Below are positions 19,844-28,815 of a stretch of DNA of 64,000 nt, piece after piece. The DNA is from Adhaeribacter aerolatus (lineage in GTDB: Bacteria; Bacteroidota; Bacteroidia; Cytophagales; Hymenobacteraceae). Positions within the stretch are counted from its first letter, which is position 1. Each line of letters begins with the position of its first letter. Location of the stretch: positions 159,404 through 223,403 of the forward strand of contig NZ_BJYS01000004.1 of NCBI RefSeq assembly GCF_007991635.1, written 5' to 3'. Both the position numbers and the translations under genes were made by a program. The notes under the pieces were generated by a model. That model did no database searches and had not been told where the DNA came from. It saw nothing but the letters and a program-made list of their open reading frames with translations.

Positions 19844-22800
19844 ATGGAATTTTATAAAATCCGGAATAGGGACATGCTACAAAAACTCCTCCTAAGCATT
19901 AATAGTTATTTTGCAGTGAGCATAAAATTTAAGCTTCTTTTCCTATTTTTTTGGATTTTCAATTTGGCCTATGGGCAGTCCGGCAAAATGTTTACTGCCG
20001 ATTTAGAACTATCCAATAGTTTAATTTATCAGGTTTACCAGGATGGTAAGGGTATTATTTGGATAGCCACAGAAGATGGGTTAAACCGGTACGATGGTTC
20101 TAAGTTCTCCATTTATAAGCATGATCCGGGAAATCAGAAATCTATATTAAATAATTTTGTACGCCTCCTGTACGAAGACAAAAAAGGTCATCTGCTAATT
20201 GGCTATTTTAATGGCTTACAGCTATACGATCATGCTACTGATTCCTTCAGGCAAATTCCTCTACTACTAGAGGGTGGCGGTAAATTTGATGCTCATGTGC
20301 TCAACATAACTGAACGGCAAAATGGTGAAATTTTAATTGGAACTGCTGGTTTTGGGGTATTCTCGCTAAAGTTTGAGGGCGGGGTACCTAAAGCACAGCA
20401 AATAAAAGGACAAATTCCCGCCAATATCATCGACTACCTTTTTGAAGACAAAGAGCAAAATCTTTGGGTAGCAACCAACGACAAAGGCCTTTTCCGGGTT
20501 AGCAAGAATGGCAAAATAAAGCACTTCAGCGAATTTAAGGATATGCCCAAAAGCGCTATTCCTATTACCAATATTTGCCAGGATAAGGCGGGCAATGTGT
20601 ATGTGAGTAGTACAAACAATGGACTTTTTGTTCATAATAAAACTACCGACGACTTCAGCCAGATTCCCTATCCACCCTCTCCAAATCTATCCATCAGCAC
20701 CATGTACCTGAACCAAAAAGACCAGTTGTACCTGGGAACGGATGGCGAAGGCATAAAAATTTATGATCTGAAGAAAAAGGTTTTTACGGATGGTAACTTC
20801 AATGTAGCAACGTTCGATTTCAAAAAATCAAAAGTACACTCCATTCTGGAAGATAAAGCGGGTAACCTGTGGTTAGGCATTTACCAGAAAGGCGTGATGC
20901 TGTTACCTGCCAGTGCCAGTAATTTTAAATACATCGGGTATAAATCAATAAATAATAACACCATTGGCTCCAATGCCATTCTTTCAATTTTTGAGGACCA
21001 TGAAGGCACGCTTTGGGTTGGTACCGATAGCGATGGGCTTTATGGGATTGGATCAAATGGAAAGCAAATAGCGCATTTTAGCCGCACCAGCGACCCCAGC
21101 TCCGTTTCTTCCTCTATCATGAGCATTTTCGAAGATTCGAACCATACTCTTTGGTTGGGTTCTTACTTGCATGGTTTAGCGAAATTAAACCGTAAAACCG
21201 GGGAATGTGAATATATAACTACCCTGCGGGACGAAAATTCCGAACCTGTTAAGCGGATCTACAGCATTGTGGAAGACCAGCAAAAGACGCTTTGGATCGG
21301 CAGTATGGGAGCCGGCCTTTTCTCCATGGACTTAGGCTCGCAAAAGATTATCCATTATAATTCCGCTCCTGGCCCTAATAACGCGGATACTAATAATTTT
21401 CTCCGTAATCCCTGGATTAATAGCCTGCTATTGACCAGCAAGGATAAATTATACGTTGGCACCTATGATGGCGTTGGCTGCCTGGACTTAAAAACAAAAG
21501 ATTTTGCTTCTACGCATGGTACCAATCGCCTGCTCCAGGGCCAAATTGTTTATTCCTTATTTGAAGACCAAAAAGGCAACATCTGGATGGGCACTTCCCA
21601 AGGATTAAAGCATTTAAATAGCAAAACAAACGAAATAAAAGCTTACACCATGGAAGATGGCCTGCCCAACAATGTTGTAAGTGCCGTTAAAGGAGACGAA
21701 GCCGGTAATATTTGGATCAGTACAAATTATGGTGTCACCAAGTTAAATACTACAGACAATAGCTTTATTACTTATTATGCCAATGACGGCTTGCAAGGAA
21801 ATGAGTTTAGCAAAGGCGCTGCATTCGTAAATGCCAGAAAGCAAATCTTCTTTGGCGGTATTAATGGCATTACCTACTTCCATCCGGCGGAAATCCCTGC
21901 TGTAATTTCTGCCCCCGGCAAGAAGCTGGAAGTTCGCATCACCGGCTTTTATCTTAATAATCAGGCAGTAAAGAAAGGTATAAAATCCGGCAGCTATGAT
22001 ATTGTGGATGCCGCGGTAATGGATGCTGATAAATTCCACCTCTCGCATAACGATAACTCGTTTAGCATAGAATTATCGGCCATGGACTTTGCCAATCCTG
22101 AGCGGATTACTTACCAATACTCTTTAAAGGATGAGGACTGGACTAACTTACGTCCGGGAACAAATACTGTAAACTTTACCGATCTGGCACCCGGCACTTA
22201 TCGATTCCGGCTTAGGGCAAAAGATTACAGCCATTATTCTGACGTAAAAGAGATTTCAATTGTTATTTCGCCCGCCTGGTATTTTTCTAACTTGGCTAAA
22301 TTCGTCTACGGCTTAATATTGGTAACCGTGCTTGGATTAGTACTGTTGCAGATTCGCCACCGGCAGCGTACCCGCCAGAAAATGCAGGAGCACCTGCAGG
22401 CCAAACAAATAAATGATGCCAAGTTGCAATTCTTTATTAATATCTCCCACGAGATTCGCACCCCCATGTCGTTAATTATTAGTCCTCTGGAAAAATTAAT
22501 AACGATAGACAAAGACCGGGAGCGGCAAAAGTCTTACGCCACCATGCAGCGTAATGCCGGACGCATTCTGCTCCTTATTAACCAACTCATGGATATTCGG
22601 AAAATCGATAAAGGCCAAATGCAATTAAAATTTCAGGAGACCGAAATCGTAGGATTTATAAAAGAGCTTTGTGCTATATTCGACGAACAAGCTCAGGCCA
22701 AAAATATTCAATTCAGCTTCGACCACCAAATAGAACAGCTACCGGTGTGGGTGGATCCCCATCATTTTGATAAGGCCATTTTAAATGTGCTATCCAATGC

Positions 22801-24031
22801 ATTTAAATTTACTCCTAAAAACGGGAGAATTCACCTTGATCTCCGCACCGGGCAAGACGAAACGGCCGTAAATGAGCTGCGCCATTATTATGAAATAATT
22901 ATTTCGGATAGTGGCATTGGCATTGAAGAAAGTGAGCAGGAAAAAATATTTGAGTGTTTTTACCAGGTTCGAAAGACCCAGAACCATTTTGGGGAAGGTA
23001 CCGGCATTGGCTTAAACCTAACCCGCTCTATCCTGGAACTTCACCATGGCACCATCCGCGCAGAAAACAACCAGGAAGGACAGGGCTGCAAATTTATTAT
23101 GCGGTTGCCCTTGGGAAAAACTCACCTAAAAACAGAAGACCTGGTGGAAACAGTACCGCAGGTGCAGAAATCGGAGGTGTCTGCTCACCCCTTACCAGCA
23201 CTGGCAGATGATGTAGCAGAAGTTAAAGTAAAAGCAAAAACCAAAAGCCGGGTGCTGGTGGTAGATGATGATGAAGAAATCCGGAAGTATATTTGTCAGG
23301 AATTTGCTACTGAGTACCACCTGCTGGAAAGTGCCAATGGGAAAGAAGCCCTATCCATTATATTAAATAAAGCCCCTGATTTAATTATAAGTGATGTGAT
23401 GATGCCCGAAATGGATGGAATAACACTTTGCCGAAAAATTAAACAGAATGTAAATATTAACCACATTCCAATCATTTTGCTGACCGCCAAATCGGAAGAA
23501 GCAGATAGATTAGAAGGTTTAGGTATTGGTGCGGACGCTTATATGGTAAAGCCTTTTAACATCCAAATTTTGAAAAAGACGGTTCAGAACATCATCAAAA
23601 ACCGGGAGATGCTCCGCAACACTTTTAATGGCAATCAAACGCAAGGTGATAAGGTACAGAAAGTAGCGATTAAGTCGGCAGATGAAAAATTAATGAATAA
23701 GCTCTATAGTATCATTAATCAGAACATTAACAACCCCAACTTAAGCGTGGAAATGATTTCGGGTGAGATTGGTATCAGTCGCGTACATTTGCATCGTAAG
23801 CTGAAAGAATTAACCAATCAATCTACCCGAGATTTTATTCGCAATATCCGCCTGCAACAAGCGGCAAACCTACTCTCCAGCAAACATTTAAATATTTCTG
23901 AGGTTGCCTTTGCCGTAGGATTTACCAGCCTTGCGTCTTTTTCAACTGCCTTTAAAGAACTTTATGGTGTATCCCCAACGGCCTATATGGATTTGCATTT
24001 GAACCAGTACGAAAAAACCAGAAGCAATTAA
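19844..24031 (+). CDS. Hybrid two-component system sensor/regulator (HTCS) for xylan
   Basis: 1395 aa, a complete HTCS. An N-terminal membrane or signal segment is followed by periplasmic two-component-propeller repeats (about 60-720, many GNLWLG and TLWVGT words), a Y_Y_Y domain (about 740-805) and a transmembrane helix (about 815-835). Then come a HisKA with phosphoacceptor His869 (ISHEIRTPMS), a HATPase (SNAFKFTP, DSGIGIEES, GEGTGIGLNL), a receiver with Asp1184 (ISDVMMPEMDG) and a C-terminal AraC-type HTH (about 1290-1390). It binds oligosaccharides in the periplasm and activates the locus. A second ATG at 19874 (MLQKLLLSI) gives a cleaner N-terminus and may be the true start. Its divergence from the Xus genes mirrors XynR-type regulators. 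Confidence 0.95.
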   Translation: MEFYKIRNRDMLQKLLLSINSYFAVSIKFKLLFLFFWIFNLAYGQSGKMFTADLELSNSLIYQVYQDGKGIIWIATEDGLNRYDGSKFSIYKHDPGNQKSILNNFVRLLYEDKKGHLLIGYFNGLQLYDHATDSFRQIPLLLEGGGKFDAHVLNITERQNGEILIGTAGFGVFSLKFEGGVPKAQQIKGQIPANIIDYLFEDKEQNLWVATNDKGLFRVSKNGKIKHFSEFKDMPKSAIPITNICQDKAGNVYVSSTNNGLFVHNKTTDDFSQIPYPPSPNLSISTMYLNQKDQLYLGTDGEGIKIYDLKKKVFTDGNFNVATFDFKKSKVHSILEDKAGNLWLGIYQKGVMLLPASASNFKYIGYKSINNNTIGSNAILSIFEDHEGTLWVGTDSDGLYGIGSNGKQIAHFSRTSDPSSVSSSIMSIFEDSNHTLWLGSYLHGLAKLNRKTGECEYITTLRDENSEPVKRIYSIVEDQQKTLWIGSMGAGLFSMDLGSQKIIHYNSAPGPNNADTNNFLRNPWINSLLLTSKDKLYVGTYDGVGCLDLKTKDFASTHGTNRLLQGQIVYSLFEDQKGNIWMGTSQGLKHLNSKTNEIKAYTMEDGLPNNVVSAVKGDEAGNIWISTNYGVTKLNTTDNSFITYYANDGLQGNEFSKGAAFVNARKQIFFGGINGITYFHPAEIPAVISAPGKKLEVRITGFYLNNQAVKKGIKSGSYDIVDAAVMDADKFHLSHNDNSFSIELSAMDFANPERITYQYSLKDEDWTNLRPGTNTVNFTDLAPGTYRFRLRAKDYSHYSDVKEISIVISPAWYFSNLAKFVYGLILVTVLGLVLLQIRHRQRTRQKMQEHLQAKQINDAKLQFFINISHEIRTPMSLIISPLEKLITIDKDRERQKSYATMQRNAGRILLLINQLMDIRKIDKGQMQLKFQETEIVGFIKELCAIFDEQAQAKNIQFSFDHQIEQLPVWVDPHHFDKAILNVLSNAFKFTPKNGRIHLDLRTGQDETAVNELRHYYEIIISDSGIGIEESEQEKIFECFYQVRKTQNHFGEGTGIGLNLTRSILELHHGTIRAENNQEGQGCKFIMRLPLGKTHLKTEDLVETVPQVQKSEVSAHPLPALADDVAEVKVKAKTKSRVLVVDDDEEIRKYICQEFATEYHLLESANGKEALSIILNKAPDLIISDVMMPEMDGITLCRKIKQNVNINHIPIILLTAKSEEADRLEGLGIGADAYMVKPFNIQILKKTVQNIIKNREMLRNTFNGNQTQGDKVQKVAIKSADEKLMNKLYSIINQNINNPNLSVEMISGEIGISRVHLHRKLKELTNQSTRDFIRNIRLQQAANLLSSKHLNISEVAFAVGFTSLASFSTAFKELYGVSPTAYMDLHLNQYEKTRSN

Positions 24032-24092
24032 AATTACTTTGAGATGGGACCCAATCAAATAAATACGGTTCTCAGCTTTTTGATATAAACAA

Positions 24093-24118
24093 AAGAACCG
24101 ACCTATTGGCCGGTTCTT
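24093..24118. terminator. Bidirectional terminator between the HTCS gene and cysK
   Basis: Arms AAGAACCG (24093-24100) and CGGTTCTT (24111-24118), with CC/GG pairing inside. The minus-strand exit reads TTTTGTTTATA, suiting cysK. The convergent HTCS gene ends 62 bp to the left. Confidence 0.6.
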
Positions 24119-24130
24119 GCATAAAAAATG

Positions 24131-25045
24131 CTAAACAAATAATCCTTCTACCGATAAATACCGTTCGCCGGTATCATAACAGAAAGTCAGCACCCGCGAG
24201 CCGGCCGGCATTTCGGGTATTTTTTTGGCTACGGCTGCCAACGATGCTCCCGAGGAAATGCCCACAAAAATGCCTTCTTCCCGCGCCGCCCGGCGCGTAA
24301 ATTCAAAAGCTTCCTGCTGCGATACCTGGATGGTGCCGGTTAAGACAGAAGTATCTAAAATGGCCGGAATAAAGCCGGCGCCGATGCCCTGGAGCGGATG
24401 TGGCCCGGGTGCCCCCCCGCTTATTACCGGCGATAAAGCTGGTTCTACGGCAAACGTTTTTAATTCTGAGAATTTCTCTTTTAAGGCACGGGTTACGGCC
24501 GTAATATGGCCACCGGTACCAACGCCGGTAATGTGGTAATCAAAACCCTCCGGAAAATCGGCTAATATTTCCTGGGCAGTAGTTTCTGCGTGGATGCGCG
24601 TATTCGCCTCATTTTCAAACTGCATGGGCATCCAGGTATTTGGTAACTCCTGCAGCAGTTCGTTGGCCCGGTCGATAGAACCCCGCATGCCTTTTTCGCG
24701 GGGTGTTAGCTCCAGGTTAGCACCAAAAGCGGTCATCAGGCGCCGCCGTTCCAGCGACATTGATTCGGGCATTACCAGTATGAGTTTATAACCTTTTACC
24801 GCCGCCACCATGGCTAACCCCACCCCGGTATTACCCGAAGTCGGCTCTATAATAATACTATCGGAGTTGAGTAAACCTTTGGCCTCCGCATCTTCTACCA
24901 TCGATAGGGCAATCCGGTCTTTTATACTGCCGGCCGGATTAGCCCGCTCCAGCTTAGCCCAAACTTCTACGTTCTCAGGAAATAATTTATTTATACGGAC
25001 AATGGGCGTACGCCCGATGGTTTCTAATATATTGTTATATCTCAT
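24131..25045 (-). CDS. cysK: Cysteine synthase A (O-acetylserine sulfhydrylase)
   Basis: 304 aa, typical length. It makes cysteine from O-acetylserine and sulfide with PLP. The PLP lysine is Lys42 in NPAGSIKDR, the substrate loop is PTSGNTGVG, the phosphate-binding loop is GVGTGGHIT and the C-terminal region holds GISSGASL. It lies 284 bp after cysE on the same strand, so the pair supplies and uses O-acetylserine. Cytoplasmic. Confidence 0.96.
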   Translation of the reverse strand: MRYNNILETIGRTPIVRINKLFPENVEVWAKLERANPAGSIKDRIALSMVEDAEAKGLLNSDSIIIEPTSGNTGVGLAMVAAVKGYKLILVMPESMSLERRRLMTAFGANLELTPREKGMRGSIDRANELLQELPNTWMPMQFENEANTRIHAETTAQEILADFPEGFDYHITGVGTGGHITAVTRALKEKFSELKTFAVEPALSPVISGGAPGPHPLQGIGAGFIPAILDTSVLTGTIQVSQQEAFEFTRRAAREEGIFVGISSGASLAAVAKKIPEMPAGSRVLTFCYDTGERYLSVEGLFV

Positions 25046-25329
25046 GCTGATTTCTTAGTTGTTAAATATTAGTAATTAGGATTGAGCCCCAGCGAATAAT
25101 CCGGAGCCCTGAGCGGTTTCCCTTTAGAGTAGTTTGGGCATAAATATAAGAGCACTAAGCGGCAATAAATAGGAAAGGTATTGTTCGGCTGTTTGTTCAT
25201 AGTTGATAACGATTATTAAGTTAGCTGATAGCAATCCCCTTCTGTTTATTTATCATGAGTCGTTTTTGCTAAGGTTATTCCCTCTATAACACAAAGCCGC
25301 TACCCCCACCAACAACTAATCACTAAAAC

Positions 25330-26163
25330 TTAAATGCTAAATACAATGCTATCTTCGGGGTCTTCGCTGCGGCTTACCCGGATTTGCGCTTTGTGGTACA
25401 AGCGGGAATAAGGCGGCACACTTTCGGTTAACCACACATTTCCTCCAATAATACTGTTGCTGCCTACTACGGTATTGCCGCCCAAGATGGTGGCTCCGGC
25501 GTAAATTACCACATAATCTTCGATAGTAGGATGCCTTTTAATGCGGGCCATCTCTTTGGCTACGCTCATGGCGCCCAAAGTTACACCCTGGTATATTTTT
25601 ACGTGGTTTCCAATTATCGTGGTCTCGCCTATTACAATGCCGGTACCATGGTCGATGCAGAAATAAGACCCGATTCTAGCTCCGGGGTGAATATCGATGC
25701 CGGTTCTGGTATGCGCCGATTCGGACATGATACGGGGCAACAAAGGCACTTGTAGCAAGTGCATGGCATGCGCCAGGCGGTGAATGGCAATGGCCAGAAA
25801 GCCCGGATACGTACGAATTACTTCGTCCATGTTTTGCGCAGCCGGATCTTCGCTGGCGATGGCTTCGGCATCATTCAACAACAATTCGTAAATAACCGGT
25901 AATTGCCCGATAAAATTTTTAGCCAGTAAAGTTGGCACCAAATGCTGCGGCAGGGGCATGCCTCCTAATATTTTGATTAAGTTCTGCTCCAGTAAATCCA
26001 GGTGCAGCAAAATATCTTTCTCCGAGTTAAACTTTTGCTCGGCCAGTTCGGGGAACAGCAACTGCAGGGTGCTATCCATAAACTGGCAAATGGCCGAGCG
26101 CGGTACGGAGGAACTAGCCTGGGCATGAGCCGCAAATAACTGCTGGGCAAATTGTTTTTTCAT
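25330..26163 (-). CDS. cysE: Serine O-acetyltransferase
   Basis: 277 aa. Acetylates serine with acetyl-CoA, the first step of cysteine synthesis. The N-terminal half is helical (ends near HRLAHAMHL). The C-terminal left-handed beta-helix of hexapeptide repeats starts around GIDIHPGARIGSYFCIDHGT, with the catalytic His in DHGTGIVIGE, then KIYQGVTLGA and VIYAGATILGG. The N-terminal region is the form found in Bacteroidetes and is not closely like E. coli CysE. Next to cysK in the same direction. Confidence 0.92.
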   Translation of the reverse strand: MKKQFAQQLFAAHAQASSSVPRSAICQFMDSTLQLLFPELAEQKFNSEKDILLHLDLLEQNLIKILGGMPLPQHLVPTLLAKNFIGQLPVIYELLLNDAEAIASEDPAAQNMDEVIRTYPGFLAIAIHRLAHAMHLLQVPLLPRIMSESAHTRTGIDIHPGARIGSYFCIDHGTGIVIGETTIIGNHVKIYQGVTLGAMSVAKEMARIKRHPTIEDYVVIYAGATILGGNTVVGSNSIIGGNVWLTESVPPYSRLYHKAQIRVSRSEDPEDSIVFSI

Positions 26164-26417
26164 GTAAGATTTTACGTCATCTGATTACGCTGGGTAAATT
26201 TCTGATTAAAATATTTAATTATTATTAAAAATATTAATCCTTCTGTCATTCCTCCTGATGTCAGAGATGGAAAATAAGGAAGAATTTCAGATTATATAAA
26301 GCTGTTTAGTATAAGTAAGGGGACAAAATTACTTTGATATACGAATTTCAATAGCGTACTCTATTTCAATAGTTTATATACTTAAAACTTATTACTTATA
26401 ACTTTCCACTTACATAA
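26164..26417. other. Intergenic upstream of cysE
   Basis: AT-rich spacer with the candidate cysE promoter (26324-26331). Nothing else is recognisable before the transposase fragment. Confidence 0.5.
26324..26351 (-). promoter_or_regulatory. Candidate Bacteroidetes promoter for cysE
   Basis: The minus strand reads TAATTTTG (26331-26324), a TAnnTTTG -7 box, with a TTG at 26351-26349, 17 bp upstream. It would give a 5' UTR of about 155 nt. Confidence 0.4.
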
Positions 26418-26702
26418 TATAAATTAAATAAAATTGCTATTCTTGCTGCGGAGGTACCAGCCGGTTGTAGTATGCATGATAAAGCTTTGGCTGATATAAC
26501 GGAGGTGGTGTTCTTACCAGAACAATGCTTATTGCTGGGCCTGGGCTTTAAAGGTTATCAACCCCAGGCAGCCCAGACTTTGCTGCCCATCAAGCAGCCG
26601 CCTCCCTGTGAATTGTCGGAAGTAGATAAATGCTACAATCGCCTATTGGCCAGCGTTAGGGTGAAAATGGAGCAGGTGATTCGGCGTACCTGTAAAGTGT
26701 AA
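26418..26702 (+). pseudogene. IS5-type (DDE_Tnp_4-like) transposase remnant
   Basis: An open frame from 26418 (no start) through an ATG at 26472 to a stop at 26702. It reads PAGCSMHDKALADI, LLLGLGFKGYQP, TLLPIKQPPPCELS, CYNRLLASVRVKMEQVI. These follow the order of IS5-family/DDE_Tnp_4 transposases: AGSxHDKxLAD, LGDxGFxGY, ILPxKKPRGxELT, NRxLSxxRVxVEHxI. The catalytic Asp of LGDxGF is Leu-Gly-Leu here, and the N-terminal half and the C-terminal end are gone. No terminal inverted repeats were found. Decayed insertion element, no product expected. Confidence 0.72.
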
Positions 26703-26954
26703 AGAAGAGAAATAGCAAACGGTGGAATATCCGGCAATGAGCCCATAAGCAATTATCACAAAGTGAAAACCGGGGTTTGAGAATTCGGTCTTTGCAAATA
26801 CCATAACGGGTAATTGCCAGAAAGACGAAAACCGGTACTGATTATTTGCTTTACAACTTATAAAATATTTCCTCCCAATTGGTAAGTGGTTGCTTTGCTT
26901 ATATAAAAACAGAATGATTGCTATATTAGCCCAAATTAATTTATCCAAAGCCGG

Positions 26955-28295
26955 ATGACCACCACTTACTACTTATTCTTTCTTTTAATTGCCAGTATTC
27001 TGTTTATCATTTGGATAACAGCCTATAAAAAAGTAAATGCATTTTTTGCTTTGCTGTTGGCTGCTTTGGGGGTTGGATTGCTAAGCGGTTTACCCTTAGC
27101 CGAAATAGTAACGGTACTTAAAACTGGTTTTGGCCATACCATGGAGAAAATTGGCCTGCTGATTATACTCGGTACTACCTTGGGCGTAATTCTGGAAAAA
27201 ACCGGCGCCACCATAAGCATGGCAAATGCCATTTTAAAAAGAGTGAATGAGCAAAATGCGCCTATGGCTATTGCGATAACCGGCTTTATTATTGGTATTC
27301 CTATTTTCTGCGATAGCGGCTTTATTATTTTAAGTGGCTTGAATCACTCGCTGGTAAAAAAAGCGCACCACAAGATGCCGGTAATGGCCGCTGCTTTAGC
27401 AACCTCTTTGTATTCTGTACACTGCTTGGTACCGCCTCATCCGGGTATAACGGCTGCCGTAGGTACCGTCGGCGGCGATTTAGGCATGGTAATGTTGTGG
27501 GGTTTAGCATTTTCTATACCGGCGGCCCTGGTGGGTTATTTATGGAGTGTCTGGCGAGGCGATAAAATAACCCATGCGTATATAGAACCGGAAGAAATTC
27601 AGGTAGAGGTAAAACGCCTGCCAAGTGCAACCCTTTCTTTTCTACCGGTTATACTACCAATCGCTTTAATTGCTTTTAAATCGGTTACAATGCTTTATGC
27701 GACGCCACCAGCCGTAGCGGAAAGTACTTACCTCAAAATTATTTCTTTTGCCGGAGAACCCGTGGTGGCCTTAGGCATCGGTATTCTCTTTTCTTTTACC
27801 CTGATTCAGAAAGGCTACAAAAAAGAATTATCGCATTGGCTAACCGACGGGGTAGATAAAGCCGGCATGATACTGGCTATTATTGCGGCTGGCGGCATGT
27901 TCGGAGAAATGTTACAGGCTACCGGCATGGGTAAAAATTTAGGTGATCTGCTGAGTGGCTTATCGTTGGGTATTTTCTTCCCTTTTCTGATTGCTGCTAT
28001 CATTAAAACAGCCCAAGGTTCTTCTACGGTGGCGGTTATTACCGCTGCCTCACTGGTAACGCCTTTACTGGCAAGCTTAGATTTACAAACACCTATTGGA
28101 CTAACCTTAACGATTTTAAGCATGGGCGCCGGCAGCATGATGGTAAGCCATGCCAACGACGCTTACTTCTGGGTTATCAGCCGCTTTTCTAACCTGGAAA
28201 CGGCGGCTACGCTAAAAGTATATAGTATAGCAACCATATTTATGGGCATAACCGTGCAACTGCTCATTTGGGGAACTTTCGTCGCCTTAAAATAA
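26955..28295 (+). CDS. GntP-family gluconate/organic acid permease
   Basis: 446 aa, the usual length, with about 12-14 hydrophobic segments. Family features include GxxxGLPLAEIVTVLKTGFGHT near the start, ILGTTLGVILEKTG, IPIFCDSGFIIL, HCLVPPHPGITAA, and near the end KTAQGSSTVAVITAA and GAGSMMVSHANDAYFWVI. These proton symporters import gluconate and related sugar acids; actual substrate unknown. No gluconate kinase is nearby, so the use of the substrate cannot be read from context. Confidence 0.9.
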   Translation: MTTTYYLFFLLIASILFIIWITAYKKVNAFFALLLAALGVGLLSGLPLAEIVTVLKTGFGHTMEKIGLLIILGTTLGVILEKTGATISMANAILKRVNEQNAPMAIAITGFIIGIPIFCDSGFIILSGLNHSLVKKAHHKMPVMAAALATSLYSVHCLVPPHPGITAAVGTVGGDLGMVMLWGLAFSIPAALVGYLWSVWRGDKITHAYIEPEEIQVEVKRLPSATLSFLPVILPIALIAFKSVTMLYATPPAVAESTYLKIISFAGEPVVALGIGILFSFTLIQKGYKKELSHWLTDGVDKAGMILAIIAAGGMFGEMLQATGMGKNLGDLLSGLSLGIFFPFLIAAIIKTAQGSSTVAVITAASLVTPLLASLDLQTPIGLTLTILSMGAGSMMVSHANDAYFWVISRFSNLETAATLKVYSIATIFMGITVQLLIWGTFVALK

Positions 28296-28815
28296 AGAAG
28301 AGCCCAAGCCAATATTTATAATCAGGACTTTCGCAAAATTATTAAAAGTCCCCCTGCGGAGGGGGCAAGGGGGAGGATTTTCAATGTTAAAAACCATTTT
28401 GCGAAAGTCCTAATAATATTTAAATTTTAGCAGCTCATCAATATTTTTCAATCAAAAACAGGCATTTCTGGTTTAATCTACGGATGGTGGTTGCTAAGTC
28501 TCTTACGGGAATAAGTTGATACAGCTGGCTTAAAAAGGCACGGAGAAATGAGGAGTTGAAGAACCAGGTGCTCCCAGCTTTGTGTTGAATATTCATCTTA
28601 AGATATGGTCTAAGAAATTATTCCACGATATCGATTTCTGAGACTGGTAGTTAGAAATACCTGAAACAGCATTAGCTGCTTCCTGCGGCACGCTAATCTC
28701 TTCCTGATTTTCCCGCAAGAACTGGTTTGGTAATTTGTCGGGAGAATCTTCATCCCTAACTGAAATCTAACGTTAAACCTTTGATCACTTAATATTTTCT
28801 AACAGCACACCATCC
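28296..28815. other. 520-bp gap between the permease and ABC exporter genes
   Basis: Holds an 88-bp palindromic element (28324-28411). The remainder is unassigned. A stretch on the minus strand (about 28600-28760) stays open for ~55 codons without a start and resembles nothing I recognise. Confidence 0.5.
28324..28411. repeat. 88-bp palindromic (MITE-like) element
   Basis: The ends AGGACTTTCGCAAAAT (28324-28339) and ATTTTGCGAAAGTCCT (28396-28411) are perfect 16-bp inverted repeats. The centre has a C/G-rich hairpin (CCCCCTGCGGAGGGGG) followed by CAAGGGGGAGG. Such palindromes are usually dispersed in Bacteroidetes genomes and may also stop transcription from the permease gene 28 bp upstream. 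Confidence 0.6.
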
